DNA from: Platanthera guangdongensis
Lineage: Eukaryota; Streptophyta; Magnoliopsida; Asparagales; Orchidaceae
DNA length: 64,000 nt
Assembly (NCBI GenBank): GCA_039583875.1
Contig: CM077166.1
Coordinates: forward strand, 87,294,564 to 87,358,563
Reading direction: 5' to 3'
Below are positions 20,765 to 32,850 of the stretch, one piece after another. The number at the start of each line of letters is the position of its first letter. The first letter of the stretch is position 1. A model generated the notes under the pieces. That model had not been told where the DNA came from. It was given only the letters and a program-made list of their open reading frames with translations, and ran no database searches. The position numbers and the translations under genes are program-made.

Positions 20765-23700
20765 GCATAGTCATGATCAGCGGCAAGCCCGCTCATACTC
20801 TTTTCGACACGGCTGCTTCACACTCGTTCGTATCTGAGGCCTTCATCGACGGACTCGAAGGCGTGGAGAGGTTCCCTGGACTAGAGATGAGGGTACGTCT
20901 ACCCGATGGGTCGGAGCTGCGGACCACTGCACATTGTGATATGGAGGCCGAGATTGGCGGCAAGGCATTTGAGGCGCCGGCGACTATTCTGAAGTTGCAG
21001 GACTTTGACTTGATCTTGGGCATGGCCTGGTTGCACCGGAATCATGCCCAGATAGATTGTCCGTCCAGGAGGATCACGCTGAGACATGGCGACTCCCATG
21101 TTATCGTTGAAGGTATCCAGCCTATCTGCCACCTACTATTATCTTCTATACAGGCTGTGAAGGCCCATGAGCAGGGTGAAGAAGTCTATATTGTCTGCTT
21201 CGAGATGGTGGGAACAGAGGCGACTATCTCAGATATTCCGGTGGTTCGGGATTTCTCCGACGTATTCCCGGAGAAATTGCCCGGGTTACCGCCTGCTAGA
21301 GACTTGGATTTCAGGATTCAGCTAGTACCGGGAGCGAAGCCGGTGTCCCGGGCACCCTACAGGATGGCTCCTAGGGAGTTAGTAGAGTTCAGGACTCAAC
21401 TACAGGAGCTAGTCGAGTCAGGATTTGTACGACCCAGTTCATCGCCTTGGGGAGCACCAGTTCTTTTCGTGAAGAAGAAGGACGAATCACTTCGATTATG
21501 TATAGATTACTGGGAGCTGAACCGGTTGACGGTCCGCAACACCTATCCTCTGCCTCGGATAGATGAGTTATTTGACCAGCTACAGGGAGCATTCTGGTTC
21601 TCCAAGTTAGATTTGCGATCCGGCTACTATCAGCTCCGTATCAGGGAAGAGGACATACCGAAGACGGCTTTCAGCTCGCGCTATGGATTATACGAATTCA
21701 CGGTGATGCCTTTTGGGCTCACGAATGCTCCTGCCGCATTCATGAGTCTGATGAACCGTGTTTTCGAGCCTTTCTTAGATCGCTTCGTGATAGTATTCAT
21801 CGACGACATCCTTATTTATTCTCGGACTCAGGAGGAGCATACAGAGCACTTGGCATAGGTCTTGCAGAGGCTGAGGGAGACCCAGATGTACGCAAAATTT
21901 TCAAAGTGCCAGTTCTGGTTGCAGCAGGTGGCATTCCTGGGGCACACGATCAGTGGGGCTGGGTTAGCAGTGGACCCGGCCAAGATAGAGACAGTGAGGG
22001 ATTGGCCACGACCGAAGACCGCATCTGACATCCGTAGTTTCTTGGGACTAGCAGGCTATTACCGCAAGTTCGTGGAGGGGTTCTCGAGGATAGCACTCCC
22101 CCTCACGTCCTTGACGAAGAAGGACACAGATTTTGTTTGGTCAGAGCAGTGTGAGACGGCTTTTCAGGAGCTGAAGGACCGACTCATCTCATCCCCCATT
22201 CTTGCGCTTCCATCCGGGAGCGAAGGATTCCAGATCTACACGGACGCCTCTTATCAGGGGATGGGTGCAGTCTTGATGCAGCATGGACACGTTATCGCTT
22301 ATGCTTCGAGACAGTTGAAGAAGCATGAGCATAACTATCCAGTACATGATCTAGAGCTCGGGGCTGTGGTTTTCGCCCTGAAAATATGGAGGCATTACTT
22401 ATATGGGATTCATTGTGACATCTTCTCAGATCACAAGAATCTCAAGTATATCGATACTCAGAAGGACCTAAACCTGAGACAGAGGAGGTGGCTGGAGTTT
22501 CTCTGTGATTATGATTACAAGATCCACTATCATCCGGGAAAAGCGAACACGGTTGCGGATGCTTTGAGCAGGAGGGCCGGCACTTCTGGACCGGAGCCCC
22601 GATTGATGTCCATAGAGCTGCTTCAGATGATGGAGGATATGCACATTACCGTGGTGTCCGAGACTGAGCCAGTTGTATATAGAGAGTATTTGAGCTTAGT
22701 GATCAGCGGAGATGATATACAGGAGCGCATCCGAGCACATCAGAGGCTGGATGCTGCGTTACAGCTGATTTTCAGTGCCCTAGAGAGGGGCAAGGTCGAG
22801 GACTACACGTTACAGGATGATCTTCTTCGGTTCCGGGGGCACATCTACATACCAGCAGGAGGCAGTATTCGGGATGACATACTCCGAGAGGCACATTGCT
22901 CGAGATATTCAGTGCACCCCGGCATCACCAAGATGTGGGCAGATTTGCGGAGGTCTATGTATTGGCCCGGGATGAAGAGGGAGATCACGGATTTTGTGAC
23001 CCATTGTGAGACCTGCCAGCGTGTGAAGGCAGAATGCAAGAGCCCGGGAGGTTTACTACAGCCACTGCCAGTTCCAGAGTGGAAGTTCGAGGACATCGCT
23101 ATGGACTTTGTACACGGATTGCCTCGCTCCCACTCTGGGCATGATTCTATATGGGTTATAGTGGACAGATTGACCAAAATAGCGTGGTTTATTCCAGTTC
23201 GGAAGGATGCCCCAGTTGCAGTTCTTGTAAGATTATTTGTGGAGCAGTACGTCAGATATCATGGCATCCCCAGGACCATTGTTTTGGACCGTGATGGTCG
23301 GTTCACCTCGAGCGAGTGGAGGGCCGTACATGCTTACTTGGGATCTCGGCTTACTTTTAGTACCGCCTTCCACCCGCAGACCGACGGACAGACCGAGCGG
23401 ACCATCCGGACCATGGAGGACCTGCTCAGATTATGCATATTGGATACGGGGAAGCCTTGGGAGAGGCTGCTACCATTGATCGAGTTCTCGTATAATAACA
23501 ACCACCAGGCTAGTATCAGGATGGCTCCGTACAAGGCGCTTTATGGGAGGAGATGCCGGACACCGCTGTCATGGGTTCAGGATGTGGATACCAGGGCTCT
23601 GGGATCTGATTATATAGAGGACACTGAGGCTCAGATTCGATTGATCAGGGATCGGCTACTGGAGGCCCAGAGCAGGCAGGCAAAGTATTATGATGCTCGG

Positions 23701-24165
23701 CACCGGAAGGTGGAGTTCTAGGTTGGAGACAGGGTATTCTTGAAGATACGTCCAGTACACGGTGTTTCTCGGGTGCGGAGGCACAAGAAGCTCAGTCCAC
23801 GATACATGGGGCCCTACCTGATCCTGGAGCGGATCGGCCCCTTGGCTTACCGACTGCAGCTGCCACCGGAGTTGGGTGCATTACATGACGTCTTTCATGT
23901 CTCTTCCTTGCGAAGAGCTCTCCTTCGGCCGGAGCAGCACATTACTACTACAGCCGGACCAGTAGAGCCTGACAGATCAGTGAGATTGGAGCCGATCCGG
24001 ATTGACGATACAGCCATCCGAGTGTTGCGGAAGAAAAAGGTCCCTCTTGTGAAAGTGCTGTGGTCCAACCATGGACGGGAGGAGCACACTTGGGAGCCGA
24101 GGGATCTGATGCTGGAGCAACACCCGGAGCTATTCGCATTAGGTACATTTAAGTTTTGTCTTTAA
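20765..24165 (+). pseudogene. Tekay-type pol: protease, RT, RNase H, integrase, chromodomain (two UAG stops)
   Basis: One continuous frame. Protease is near 20795-20840 ([10 protein letters not shown]; the usual Gly of DTG is Ala). RT runs about 21270-21900, with [20 protein letters not shown] and an intact FIDDILIYS. RNase H is about 22230-22580 ([44 protein letters not shown]). The integrase zinc region is about 22885-23035, with its core D-D-E in [15 protein letters not shown] and QTERTIR. Then follow a GPF/Y-type region and a chromodomain (about 23990-24145, VPLVKVLWSNH ... HTWEPRDLM), which marks a Tekay/Del chromovirus and would bind histone marks for targeting. UAG codons interrupt at 21856-21858 and 23719-23721. 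The first is consistent with CAG to TAG. Confidence 0.93.
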
Positions 24166-24250
24166 ATTTCTTGATAATTCTTGCAAATTGAACCCCGTAG
24201 ACCCGAACTTAAATTTCGGGGACGAAATTATTTTCTTGTTTATTGGAATT
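24166..24250 (+). other. Region between chromodomain end and 3' LTR
   Basis: Contains AAATTTCGGGGACGAAATTA (24211-24230), a conserved chromovirus motif before the 3' LTR. The bases directly before the LTR (TTATTGGAATT) are not a clear polypurine tract. Confidence 0.7.
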
Positions 24251-27200
24251 TGTAACATCCCATGTTACTTCTGGACCCCTCAACTTAGATTGGGTTAGGC
24301 ATGGGGTGAGACCTAAGGAGATCAACTAGGTTTGACCCTAGGTAGTGGGTGGTAGCCATGTGGAGCCCACCATAGGACCAAGTCAAACTAGGTCAAACTT
24401 GCCTGATTAGGGACCCTAGCCACACCATGACCCCACCACATTGCCCTAACCCTAAAGACAATCTAAGTGGACCCTAGGGTATGTCACTGGGTCAACATTT
24501 TGACCCCAATTGACCAAAGTCAACCTTGGGCTTAATTTGGTCAAACCCACACCCATATGCCTAATTAACCTAAGTGGGGCACCCCCTTGACCCAAACCAA
24601 GTTGGGTGGTGCCACTAGACCTATTTCCACCAAGTGGGGTCAGTCCACCCACCATGGTTGACCAGTCAACCCCAAAAGTCAATTTGGTCAACAATTTGAC
24701 CTAAGGAATGAAATGAAGGCCAAGTCATTTTCCCTTGGAACAAGCCCACCAAAATTGGCCCATAGTCAGCCCAAGTGAACAATACCAGTCCTACCCCTCT
24801 AAATCAGGAGAGAGAATACATGCAAGGGGGTAAAATTGGAAATTTTAGGAGAAGAGGAGAGAGAAAGAGGAATGAAGGAAATGGTGGCCACATGGCCACC
24901 CCATCAGCTGACTTAGGCTGCCCAAGACCAGGTGGCTGACCTCCCCTCTTTAATTCCAGCAGGAAACCAGGGCTGTGAGCCACATGGCAGCTGGGTGAAA
25001 TCTCCAAAGCTCAAAACCGAGCTAACATTGGAGTTATCTCCACTTATAGGCCACCTCAGTCCAAACAAACCTCACCATTAGTTCCAGAAGGCTGAAAGGA
25101 GTGGAGTTCGACTGTTTAATCATGGAGAACGGTGGAGATTTGAGCTTTCGGGGTGGAGCTCACCGGCGCACCACCACCACGGCAAACCGCCGCCTGACCC
25201 GCAGCCAAGCCCCGATTCAGGTGCGTTTCACTTCACCTCTACCCGTACTAGCTTCTTAGATCAAATAGGCGAGATATCGGGCTCAATTGAGCCCGATGCC
25301 ATGTGAGAAAATCGAGAGAATTCCAAGTTTCTGAAACCGCTCGGGATCGCCGTCGTCGCCGTCTCCCGCCGCCCCATCGCCGGGAAATGATAGCCACCAC
25401 CACCGTGAAGGTGATGGCACCGTTGGCCGGAGGTGGCGACGTCTCAGCTGGCCGGAAACCGCAGGCAAAATCGCTCCAGGTCGGCTCGATCTCAGCCGTT
25501 GGCTGGAGGTAGACGATGACCAGATCCCGTTGGATCTTACTTCAAGATTCGTGCTACAGAATAAATGATTCATTTTAATTAATGTATTGAATAGTAACAT
25601 TTCTGTCACACTTTTTCAGTCACCTTGCATGTTAAATATAGGCCTCTTAGAGCATTTCCAGACCTTAGACCCTTAATGCAAAAATGTAGCCTAGGGTCTT
25701 ACCTTTAATATGCCACCCTAAACTTACATTTTGGTGTAGTGTACAGTATTGTAGGACATTTCTCCTAGGACTGGTCCTAGACTAGGGCAGAAATTATATT
25801 GGATGCCCTGGTCTCAATATTAGTCACCATGGCCCCAAATTTTGGGCACATGCATGATTATGGCATACTTACCTCCTGCCAAAATTTAGGAATTTTTGGA
25901 AAATAATTTCCTATAGTTTTTTGTAAAATATCAAAATATAAATAAATGGCATATATGGAGTTCTACTCCTCCCCATGGCCCCAAATTTTGGTGGTGGGTC
26001 AGTGGGGTCATCCTTGGTGCATGATAAAATTTTCAGCACCTTGGGTTCAGTGCATGTTGGGGAATCCACTTGCATGTGCTAGCCTATGTTTAGCCTTGGT
26101 GTGCAAATAGCAAAAATACAAATTGGTGTATTTAGCCCAATGGTGACATGCAAGAGTCATGAAATTATTTACAGTGGTTCATTAGGGTAAATTTCATCCC
26201 TCAAACTAATGATGGAATTTTTGGAATCAAAATTCCATTTATTGGAATTTATTTTAAATATAGCTATTTTGGAGATAAAATTGGAAAATAGGATTTATTC
26301 AAGTACAAATCCAAACAACTTTGCCAAGGCATAGATAACATCACATTTGACTTAGGAAAAATATGATTCCTCTGTTTTGAAGAAGGTTTGGAGTAGATAC
26401 CCTAAATTTCCCATTTTACCCTTATTTTGTAAATTCTTGAATTGATGGATTTATACCTCTGAAAAATTTGGAAATTTTTCTACTGTCATAAAATGTTATT
26501 ATTAGTCTTGCACAAATTTTATCAGAATTTAATGGATGCATTATTTGTGTTAAAATTAGTATAATGGCATTTTGGTAAATATCTTATAATGGAATCCTAT
26601 AGGCCATCTTACATTAAATGTTGATGATTCTCTGCCAATAGTCATAAATTAGTGTCCTAAAAGCTCTGTAATATTTCTGGAATTTTTGTGTAAATAATGC
26701 CTATACATCATTTAGAAAAATGGAATTTTGTGGAATTGATATTAAATTGAAAATAATAATAAATAATTTAAGGAAAATTATGAAATTCTGTAGGCAGCAA
26801 TGTTTTATCACTATACATCTCAGGAAAAATTCCATAGGTCAGTGGACACTTAATCAAACTACTTCATGTGTAAAGTGACCCAGCATGTAAATTAAAAGAA
26901 TTAATTAAAGGACTATTTGGCCAAGGAAAATTACGAGAATTCTTAGGGTAGTTCCCTTAGTCCATAACACCTTAGGATAAATATTTAGGGGCAAGATGCC
27001 TTAAGGTTTGGAAGATCACATTTCTAGGGTAACCATAGGTCATGGTCTGCATATAACACAAATAGGTCTTGCCTTAGGGAATTACCAGGGTATTGATTAT
27101 CGGCAGAAATAAGAGAGAGTTCAACATGAGTAACCCTGGTGGGTAGAGTTGTCTCAGTGAGGGATTAAAAGTGCAAGTCTTAGCTAGCAACTGAAGCGGG

Positions 27201-28991
27201 GATCGGCGGAAGACCGTCGGTTTCCCGGTAATACCTTAAGTCACTAGGGTTATACTAAAGCAATAAGGAGAGCTGGGGAGATACATGGGTAGCCATCAAC
27301 TAAAATAAATATCCTTGCGAAAGGGAACGCTGGGCGTAATCCCAACACAGTTCCTAGTGCCCCTTGAGAGCCCTTCACAGGGAATACCGGGGGCAGTCCT
27401 AGGATTAACCTTAAATCTCTAAGTATATTAAACCGTAGACAAGAGTAGCTTAATAGGTTAGGACATTGTTGTACCTTCTCGCCCGTGTGGGGGTTGGAGA
27501 GATTTATGATATATGCTCACCCGTCTAGGGTTGGAGGGAGTTGGTATAAAGGAACTGATGTGCGTTCTCACCCGTTTGGGGTTTGAGGGAGCTGGCATAA
27601 AGGCACTAATGTGCGTTCTCACCCGGGTTTGGGTTTGAGGGATTCAGGACGGGTTTTGGTCCTGTGAGCGGAAGGCTCGGTATGAATTACTTGCATGTGC
27701 ATAAATATCGTGGCGGGGCATGCGGTACTGGCCGTTCGTCACACCGATGGCAGTACGGTGCACCAGGCGGTTGTGGGAGTTAGAGGGGCCAGTGGGTTGT
27801 TTTACACTGCGGTCTGGAGGACGATCCCCGATAACACACATCCGACCCAACAAGACTGACGGGTTTGTCAGCAAAGTACGTACGCGAGACTCTAGAGTGC
27901 ACCTTGGACGTGTACAGAGGCGTATGAGAGGGGTCTAAGGCTTGGTAGTGTGCATACCGGTCTAGAAGCGGAGACGCCCGCTCCGCTGCTGCCGTAGCCA
28001 CAGCGGTGGTACCCGAGAGTGATGCTAGCTCTCAAAAAGTGGGAACTAAAGGTCTGTGATCACAGAGTCGTTGTGTGTGAGTTGCACTTGCCTGCGCATA
28101 AAATTGCATCATATCATTCATTCATATTAGGTCATACGCTTCATAGATCCTTATCATATAAATTAGTATGGGCTCTTTTATATGATAAGTTAAATTTCCT
28201 GGAAATCCTAACTTATATATTTGTATGGGCATTTATATAAGTTAGGGTACGTTTGTGATGATAGCATAGTGGTAGCTTAGCTTATTTACTTGTTCATGTT
28301 ACTGTTCTTTACTTTCCTTTACTGCACCGCTCTTACTTACTACTTGTACCGTACATAGAATTGCTAGAGTAGAACTACAGTACTTATTACAGCATTAGTT
28401 AGATATTGTCACCTGCTTCCACTTTGTTACCCCTTGTTGTCCTCCGCTTCGTCCTCCCGCTCGGTGCCTAGGAGCTGCGGGGCGAGGTGCGGAGGAAACG
28501 ACTTAGTCTTTTTGACTAATGGTCGGTGACCAACTATTTTTAGGAGCCCGTGGAGATGGAGCACCAGCACGACGAAGAGGCAGGACATGAGGAGCAGATA
28601 CCACTTCAGCAGGCTACTACCACTACTGCGCGTCCTCAGGTGGGACGAGTTTTGATGTTCTAGTATAGCTTCCGCATTTATGATTTTGTGAGAGAGAGAT
28701 TTGATGTACTGGGCATAAGCCCTTTTTACTCTTTCTTCTGTACTATTCTGTGGACTATTGATGTACTATTCATTTCTTTTATATGATTGTACTGTGACTT
28801 GTGGACTGATGGCATTTATTTACAGTTTACTTCCTTCTTCTCATGTTGGCCTACAGGTTTATGATCGTACTAGCCGACAGGATCGGCGTGTTGCGGTGTC
28901 GACTAACCCGTGAGTTAGTGCCACCGTAAGACGGCGGTTCTGGGCATAAGATCCGGTAGCCCTCCTCGGTAAGGGGGAGGGGGGTCTTACA
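24251..28991 (+). repeat. Tekay-type 3' LTR (4741 bp)
   Basis: Same length as the 5' LTR and collinear at an offset of 9631. It includes copies of exon-like segments 1 (25122-25220) and 2 (28544-28639), tandem repeats (about 27469-27643) and the paired hairpins (28150-28246). Confidence 0.96.
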
Positions 28992-28996
28992 TTCTG
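28992..28996 (+). repeat. Target-site duplication TTCTG, right copy
   Basis: Matches 14615-14619. Confidence 0.95.
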
Positions 28997-29255
28997 CACC
29001 GTCACTCGATTGAGCTCCTGATAGTCTATGCATGATCGCAAAGTTCCATCCTTCTTCTTCACGAACAGAACAGTGGCGCCCCAAGGTGACGAGGTGGGGC
29101 GAACAAACCCCAACTCCACCAGTTCTTGCAACTGAACTCTAAACTCTGCGAGTTCCTATAGGGCCATTCGGTAAGGGGTCCTGGAGACGGGCTTGGCACC
29201 CGGTACTAGATTAATTTGAAAATCTACCCCTCTATGAGGGGGTAATCCTGGCAGT
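28997..29255 (-). pseudogene. Old Tekay-type RT, second fragment
   Basis: Minus-strand continuation of the RT cut at 14619. It reads [22 protein letters not shown], then [15 protein letters not shown] and [21 protein letters not shown] stop lies before the ELAEF block. It ends abruptly at 29255, where the Athila-type LTR begins. Confidence 0.9.
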
Positions 29256-29590
29256 TGATGAGTCTAAAGTTTACACTGATTTTTGGACTCATCTGGGCCA
29301 GTTTTATTATCTTAGCACTGCACTTGAGAGCTATTACAGCTTATATTTGTTTACGTGCTTATTTCATGATAAAGTGCACTGTAGGCCTGTTTTTGTGTGT
29401 TTTATTTGTTTTTGTGTTTTTGTGATGAGTCCAAATTTTACTCAGATTTTTGGACTCATCTGGGCCAGTTTTATCGTCTTTGCACTGCACTTGAGAGCTA
29501 TTATGGCTTATATTTGTTTACGTGCTTATTTCATGATTAAGTACACTGTAGGCCTGTTTCTGTGTGTTTTATTTGTTTCTGTGTTTTTGT
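29256..29590 (+). repeat. Tandem duplication of the outer LTR terminus (167-bp unit)
   Basis: TGATGAGTC(T/C)AAA ... CTCATCTGGGCCAGTTTTA occurs at 29256 and 29423. The 3' LTR has the same two copies at 50151 and 50318, so the duplication is older than the insertion. Confidence 0.9.
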
Positions 29591-29704
29591 TATTCTTTAG
29601 CTGTGTCTTGAGAATGTGGTGTACACTTTTGGGGGCCTATCTGCCTCTTCTGCTGCTGCATGGGTCGTGTGCATGCTCCAGAACTGCTCTGGAGACCCCG
29701 ACGA

Positions 29705-30070
29705 CACGGGAACACTGCGCACGACCATTGGACTTACTACGCATGACCACTACTCTTGCGCCACCGATCGTGCGCATTACATTCTCATTTTTTCTAATTC
29801 TGCCCGGGTAATCGCACAAGCACTGGCCGTAGTGCGCACGACCACTGATCGTGCGCCACTGCTCGTGCGTGTTTACTCCTTGCTTTCTGCAAATCTGTCC
29901 TAGTCAATCGCACAATCAGTGGATTCAGTGCACATGACCACCGGTCGTGCGCCACTGATCGTGTGCTTTTATGCTGATGTTTCTATCCAAGTTGCAGGTC
30001 TAATTGGAAATGGCGCATGATCATCAACCTACAGTGCGTACGACCACTGGTCGTGCGCCACTGATCGTGC
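29705..30070 (+). repeat. Near-palindrome array in the outer 5' LTR
   Basis: Several copies of GTGCGCACGACCA(C)TGATCGTGCGCCA-like sequence, each able to form a hairpin. More regular copies are in the 3' LTR at 50605-50970. Confidence 0.8.
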
Positions 30071-30447
30071 GCTATGCTTTTGCTGCCTCCGTATTTAATG
30101 TCCTGCTCCGCGATTTAGGTCAACGCCCATCATTTTCTGCGATTGGGGAGTGCGCAAGAAGCACCATTTTACTTCTCCAGCTACTCCATCACTTCCACCT
30201 TCATCGGGAGTCCATAGCCGGCTATTCCGAAAATTTTCAAACTCTCCGGCAAAGCTCCCGGCCATTGACGACTTCAACTCCAAGCTTTCCATCGGAGTTG
30301 GTGAAGAAGACTACCAAGAGAACGGACTCAAAGGCCTTCGAGGTGACAGCTCGTTGGTATCAGAAGCATCCTCGGACTGAGCCCGGAAGCGGATTGACAA
30401 CTAGCTGTTCCGGCAACGACCTACGGTGCATGTTCACCCTCTATTGG

Positions 30448-30452
30448 TTTAC
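30448..30452 (+). repeat. Target-site duplication TTTAC, left copy
   Basis: Precedes the CRM-like 5' LTR; repeated at 37594-37598. Confidence 0.93.
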
Positions 30453-31534
30453 TGATGGAGTGCCCCCTCCTCCACCATTTGAAGACGATGCTGACGATGC
30501 TGATGATGATCTGTTTGATAAGGCAATACAACTCAAGGACGTGAGGCAACATGATGATGCTAACGGAAGGCTACGCTACAACTTCCGCCCGCGGCGTGCT
30601 ACAGCCACTACAAAGAATTAGCCTTACTTATTTCATTTTCTTGAACTCTATTTTATATTTGGAATATAAAATTATCCTATGTTTAAGTGATAATTTTATA
30701 TTCATTGCATGTTTTGTTATTTTTAATTTTGAACAATTTTAATGTTGGTGTGCATTTAGCCATTCAGATGGATGAGATTACATCTCCATCATGAATGGTT
30801 AAGGCTTATTTGTAACTCTTATATAAGGAGGCTTCCTTATGAGCTAATTAGAAAGATTGAAACCTAATTTTCTCCTTGAGAAATTTCGGCGAAGAGGAGA
30901 CTTCTCCAAGCCGCCGCCCCCTAGCTTGTGGTGTGAATCCGCCCCGCCCCCCCCCCCCCCCCATTGCTCCCTCCATCCGTTCGGTGCGACTCCAGTGCGG
31001 CTTCCTTCGGTGTGACTCCTTGGAAGAAGGTTGCAAACCCTTCGGTGTGACGCCGGTGGATCCGTGGAGAGAGTGATTCTCCCACAGTTATCTTGTGTGA
31101 AAAGCTTTCCGGTTGGGTAATCTCTTCCCTCTCCCTTGTTGATTCTCTTCTTTAGTTGTGGTGGTTTTGCACTCGTTTTCTCCGGAAAGTTAATTTAATC
31201 GCTGCAAGTTTTGCATCGAAATCGCCGTTGCAAGGCTTTTTAATTCCGGATTGGGTGGATCCTATTTGCCTGAGCGGATCTTGGCCTATAGTCTTGGTCT
31301 TGCTCTCAAAAGTGAGTGGCAACCTTTGTGTTTTCTTGGGGAATATTCCGACTCAAATTTCCGATCGTTGTTTTCGAGTCGATCGTTCCTCCTTTATTAT
31401 TTGTGTTGCGTTCTTGCGACGAGAAACAATTGTGGGCGATAGTTGTTGTGTAGGTGCGGTAGATCTACGACGTGTAGTGCGTAGCTAGAGCGTTAGCTTC
31501 GTAGAGGTCTCCGATTCCGGACACCCCTACATCA
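30453..31534 (+). repeat. CRM-like 5' LTR (1082 bp)
   Basis: Starts TGATGGAGTGCCCC and ends CCCCTACATCA. A TATA box TATATAAG is at 30820-30827. A C run of about 16 (30947-30962) has expanded relative to the 3' LTR. The first 169 bp duplicate the tail of pol, as expected when pol overlaps the 3' LTR. Confidence 0.93.
30820..30827 (+). promoter_or_regulatory. TATA box of the CRM-like LTR
   Basis: TATATAAG, followed by GAGGCTTCCTTATGAG; also present in the 3' LTR at 36891-36898. Confidence 0.55.
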
Positions 31535-31537
31535 ATT

Positions 31538-31549
31538 TGGTATCAGAGG
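31538..31549 (+). other. CRM-like primer-binding site (initiator tRNA-Met)
   Basis: TGGTATCAGAGG begins three bases after the LTR end; it matches the initiator-Met complement except for the last base. Confidence 0.88.
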
Positions 31550-31805
31550 CGGTCGTTTCAACTTTCACGTTGCAAACATCCTCTCTGCATTCCTTGTTGG
31601 TCGATCGGATCTTTAGAAAATAAAAAAATTATTTTCTGTGGTCTGCCAATAGCGGGCTAAAATCCTTATTTTTCAGCGAAATTTACAAAACAATTTTTTT
31701 AACGATCTACGTGTTATTCACGTTGGGAATCTATAAAAATATCTTATTTTCAGCATAGCTACAGCCATAGGAAAAATCATCTTTCCAAAATTTTTCTAAA
31801 CCTGA

Positions 31806-32850
31806 ATGCGCACTAGGCTCGGATCGGAATATTCGACTCCGTCTAAGTCTACGATGGCTGCGAATGAGCTTGGGGATCCCAACACCGAGGCCATAGCAGG
31901 TCTGCGTAATGAAATAACGGAGCTTAGGGACATGTTAACACAGATCCTACAAAATCAAGCTAGGCCACCCCCGCCACCCGTTAATGTTGACCGGCCCAAC
32001 CGACACCAACATAATTCTGATTCGGATTCTGATGGGGACTCCCCACGGGTGCCCCATAGAGGACACCGCCCCAAGAGAGGCGTTGATATTACTAGGGCCA
32101 TTAAGAGAAATGCCCCCACTTATGATGGCATGGGAGATCCCCAACTATTCCTTAACTGGACTGTGGACATGGAGTGTTACTTCGAGTGGCACAACCTGAC
32201 GGATCCCCAAAAGGTCCAAGTTGCCCGGATAAAGTTAACCGGTCGTGCAAAGACGTTCTGGCTGAATGAGGAGCGAAGATTAGGAACCGGACACGGAGCC
32301 CCCCTTATAGGTTGGCCAGTAATGAAGAACCTGTTGACCGATCAGTACATTCCCGCGTACCATCGGACACAGATGTTCGAAGAGCTTGCCACTCTGCGGC
32401 AGGGCTCAAACTTGGTAGCTGAATATATGGGTGACCTTAAGGACCGTATGGTGCAATGTGACCTTAGGGAGATCCCCGAAGTCACCTTATCTAGATTTCG
32501 AAAGGGGCTTCACCCCGATATCCAAAGGAAGCTCTTGCGATATGGGCATACGGACTTGAACACGCCTTTCAATGCCGCCTTGGACATTGAAAAACACCTA
32601 GCCTCTAAGGCTCACTGCCGTTACGCTCATACAAAGAACAAGTCCACCACTGGGACATCTTCTTCTACATACCCTGATAAGGGAAAGTTCAAATCCACCG
32701 AGTCGAAGTCAATCGTGATCACCGCTAGGAACACCAAGAACCCTGCGAGTGAGCGTGTCCCTATAGGGAAAGTTAGCAAGGCTAACACCACTTGTTACTC
32801 TTGGGGCATTTAAGGCCACTATGCCTACGAATGCCCAACAAAGACGAAAA
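31806..32850 (+). pseudogene. CRM-like gag, broken
   Basis: The capsid domain lies at about 32085-32610 (NAPTYDGMGDPQLFLNWTVDMECYF ... TFWLNEERR ... LRQGSNLVAEYMGDLKDRM ... FRKGLHPDIQRKL), preceded by a coiled-coil-like segment and an acidic Ser-Asp run. The zinc knuckle near 32790-32840 has lost its second Cys (TCYSWGI) and is cut by a TAA at 32811-32813. A one-base frame change then leads into pol. First ATG in the frame chosen. Confidence 0.85.

Larger units (their letters stand above)
14620..28991 (+). mobile_element. Young complete Tekay/Del-type chromovirus, 14.4 kb
   Basis: Two LTRs of 4741 bp each flank a 4890-bp interior with a primer site, gag, protease, RT, RNase H, integrase and chromodomain in Ty3 order. 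A perfect 5-bp duplication (TTCTG) surrounds it. By eye there are about a dozen mismatches in the first 1.25 kb of the two LTRs, so the insertion is recent. It lies inside the RT of an older element of the same clade in opposite orientation. Coding damage is limited to two in-frame UAG codons in pol. Unusual features are a 101-bp intron between gag and protease and exon-like segments inside the LTR. Confidence 0.96.
29256..30452 (+). repeat. Outer element 5' LTR, first part
   Basis: Matches 50151-51089 of the 3' LTR. It contains a 167-bp duplication of the LTR start (29256-29422, again from 29423), then near-palindromes of the GCGCACGACCA ... TGGTCGTGCGC type (about 29705-30070). It is interrupted at 30452 by the CRM-like element. 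An apparent ORF from 30004 running into that element is a chance fusion. Confidence 0.88.

Noticed and set aside
30004..30621. 205-codon ORF
   Set aside because: It fuses outer-LTR palindrome sequence with the pol tail duplicated in the CRM-like 5' LTR; the insertion border at 30453 lies inside it.
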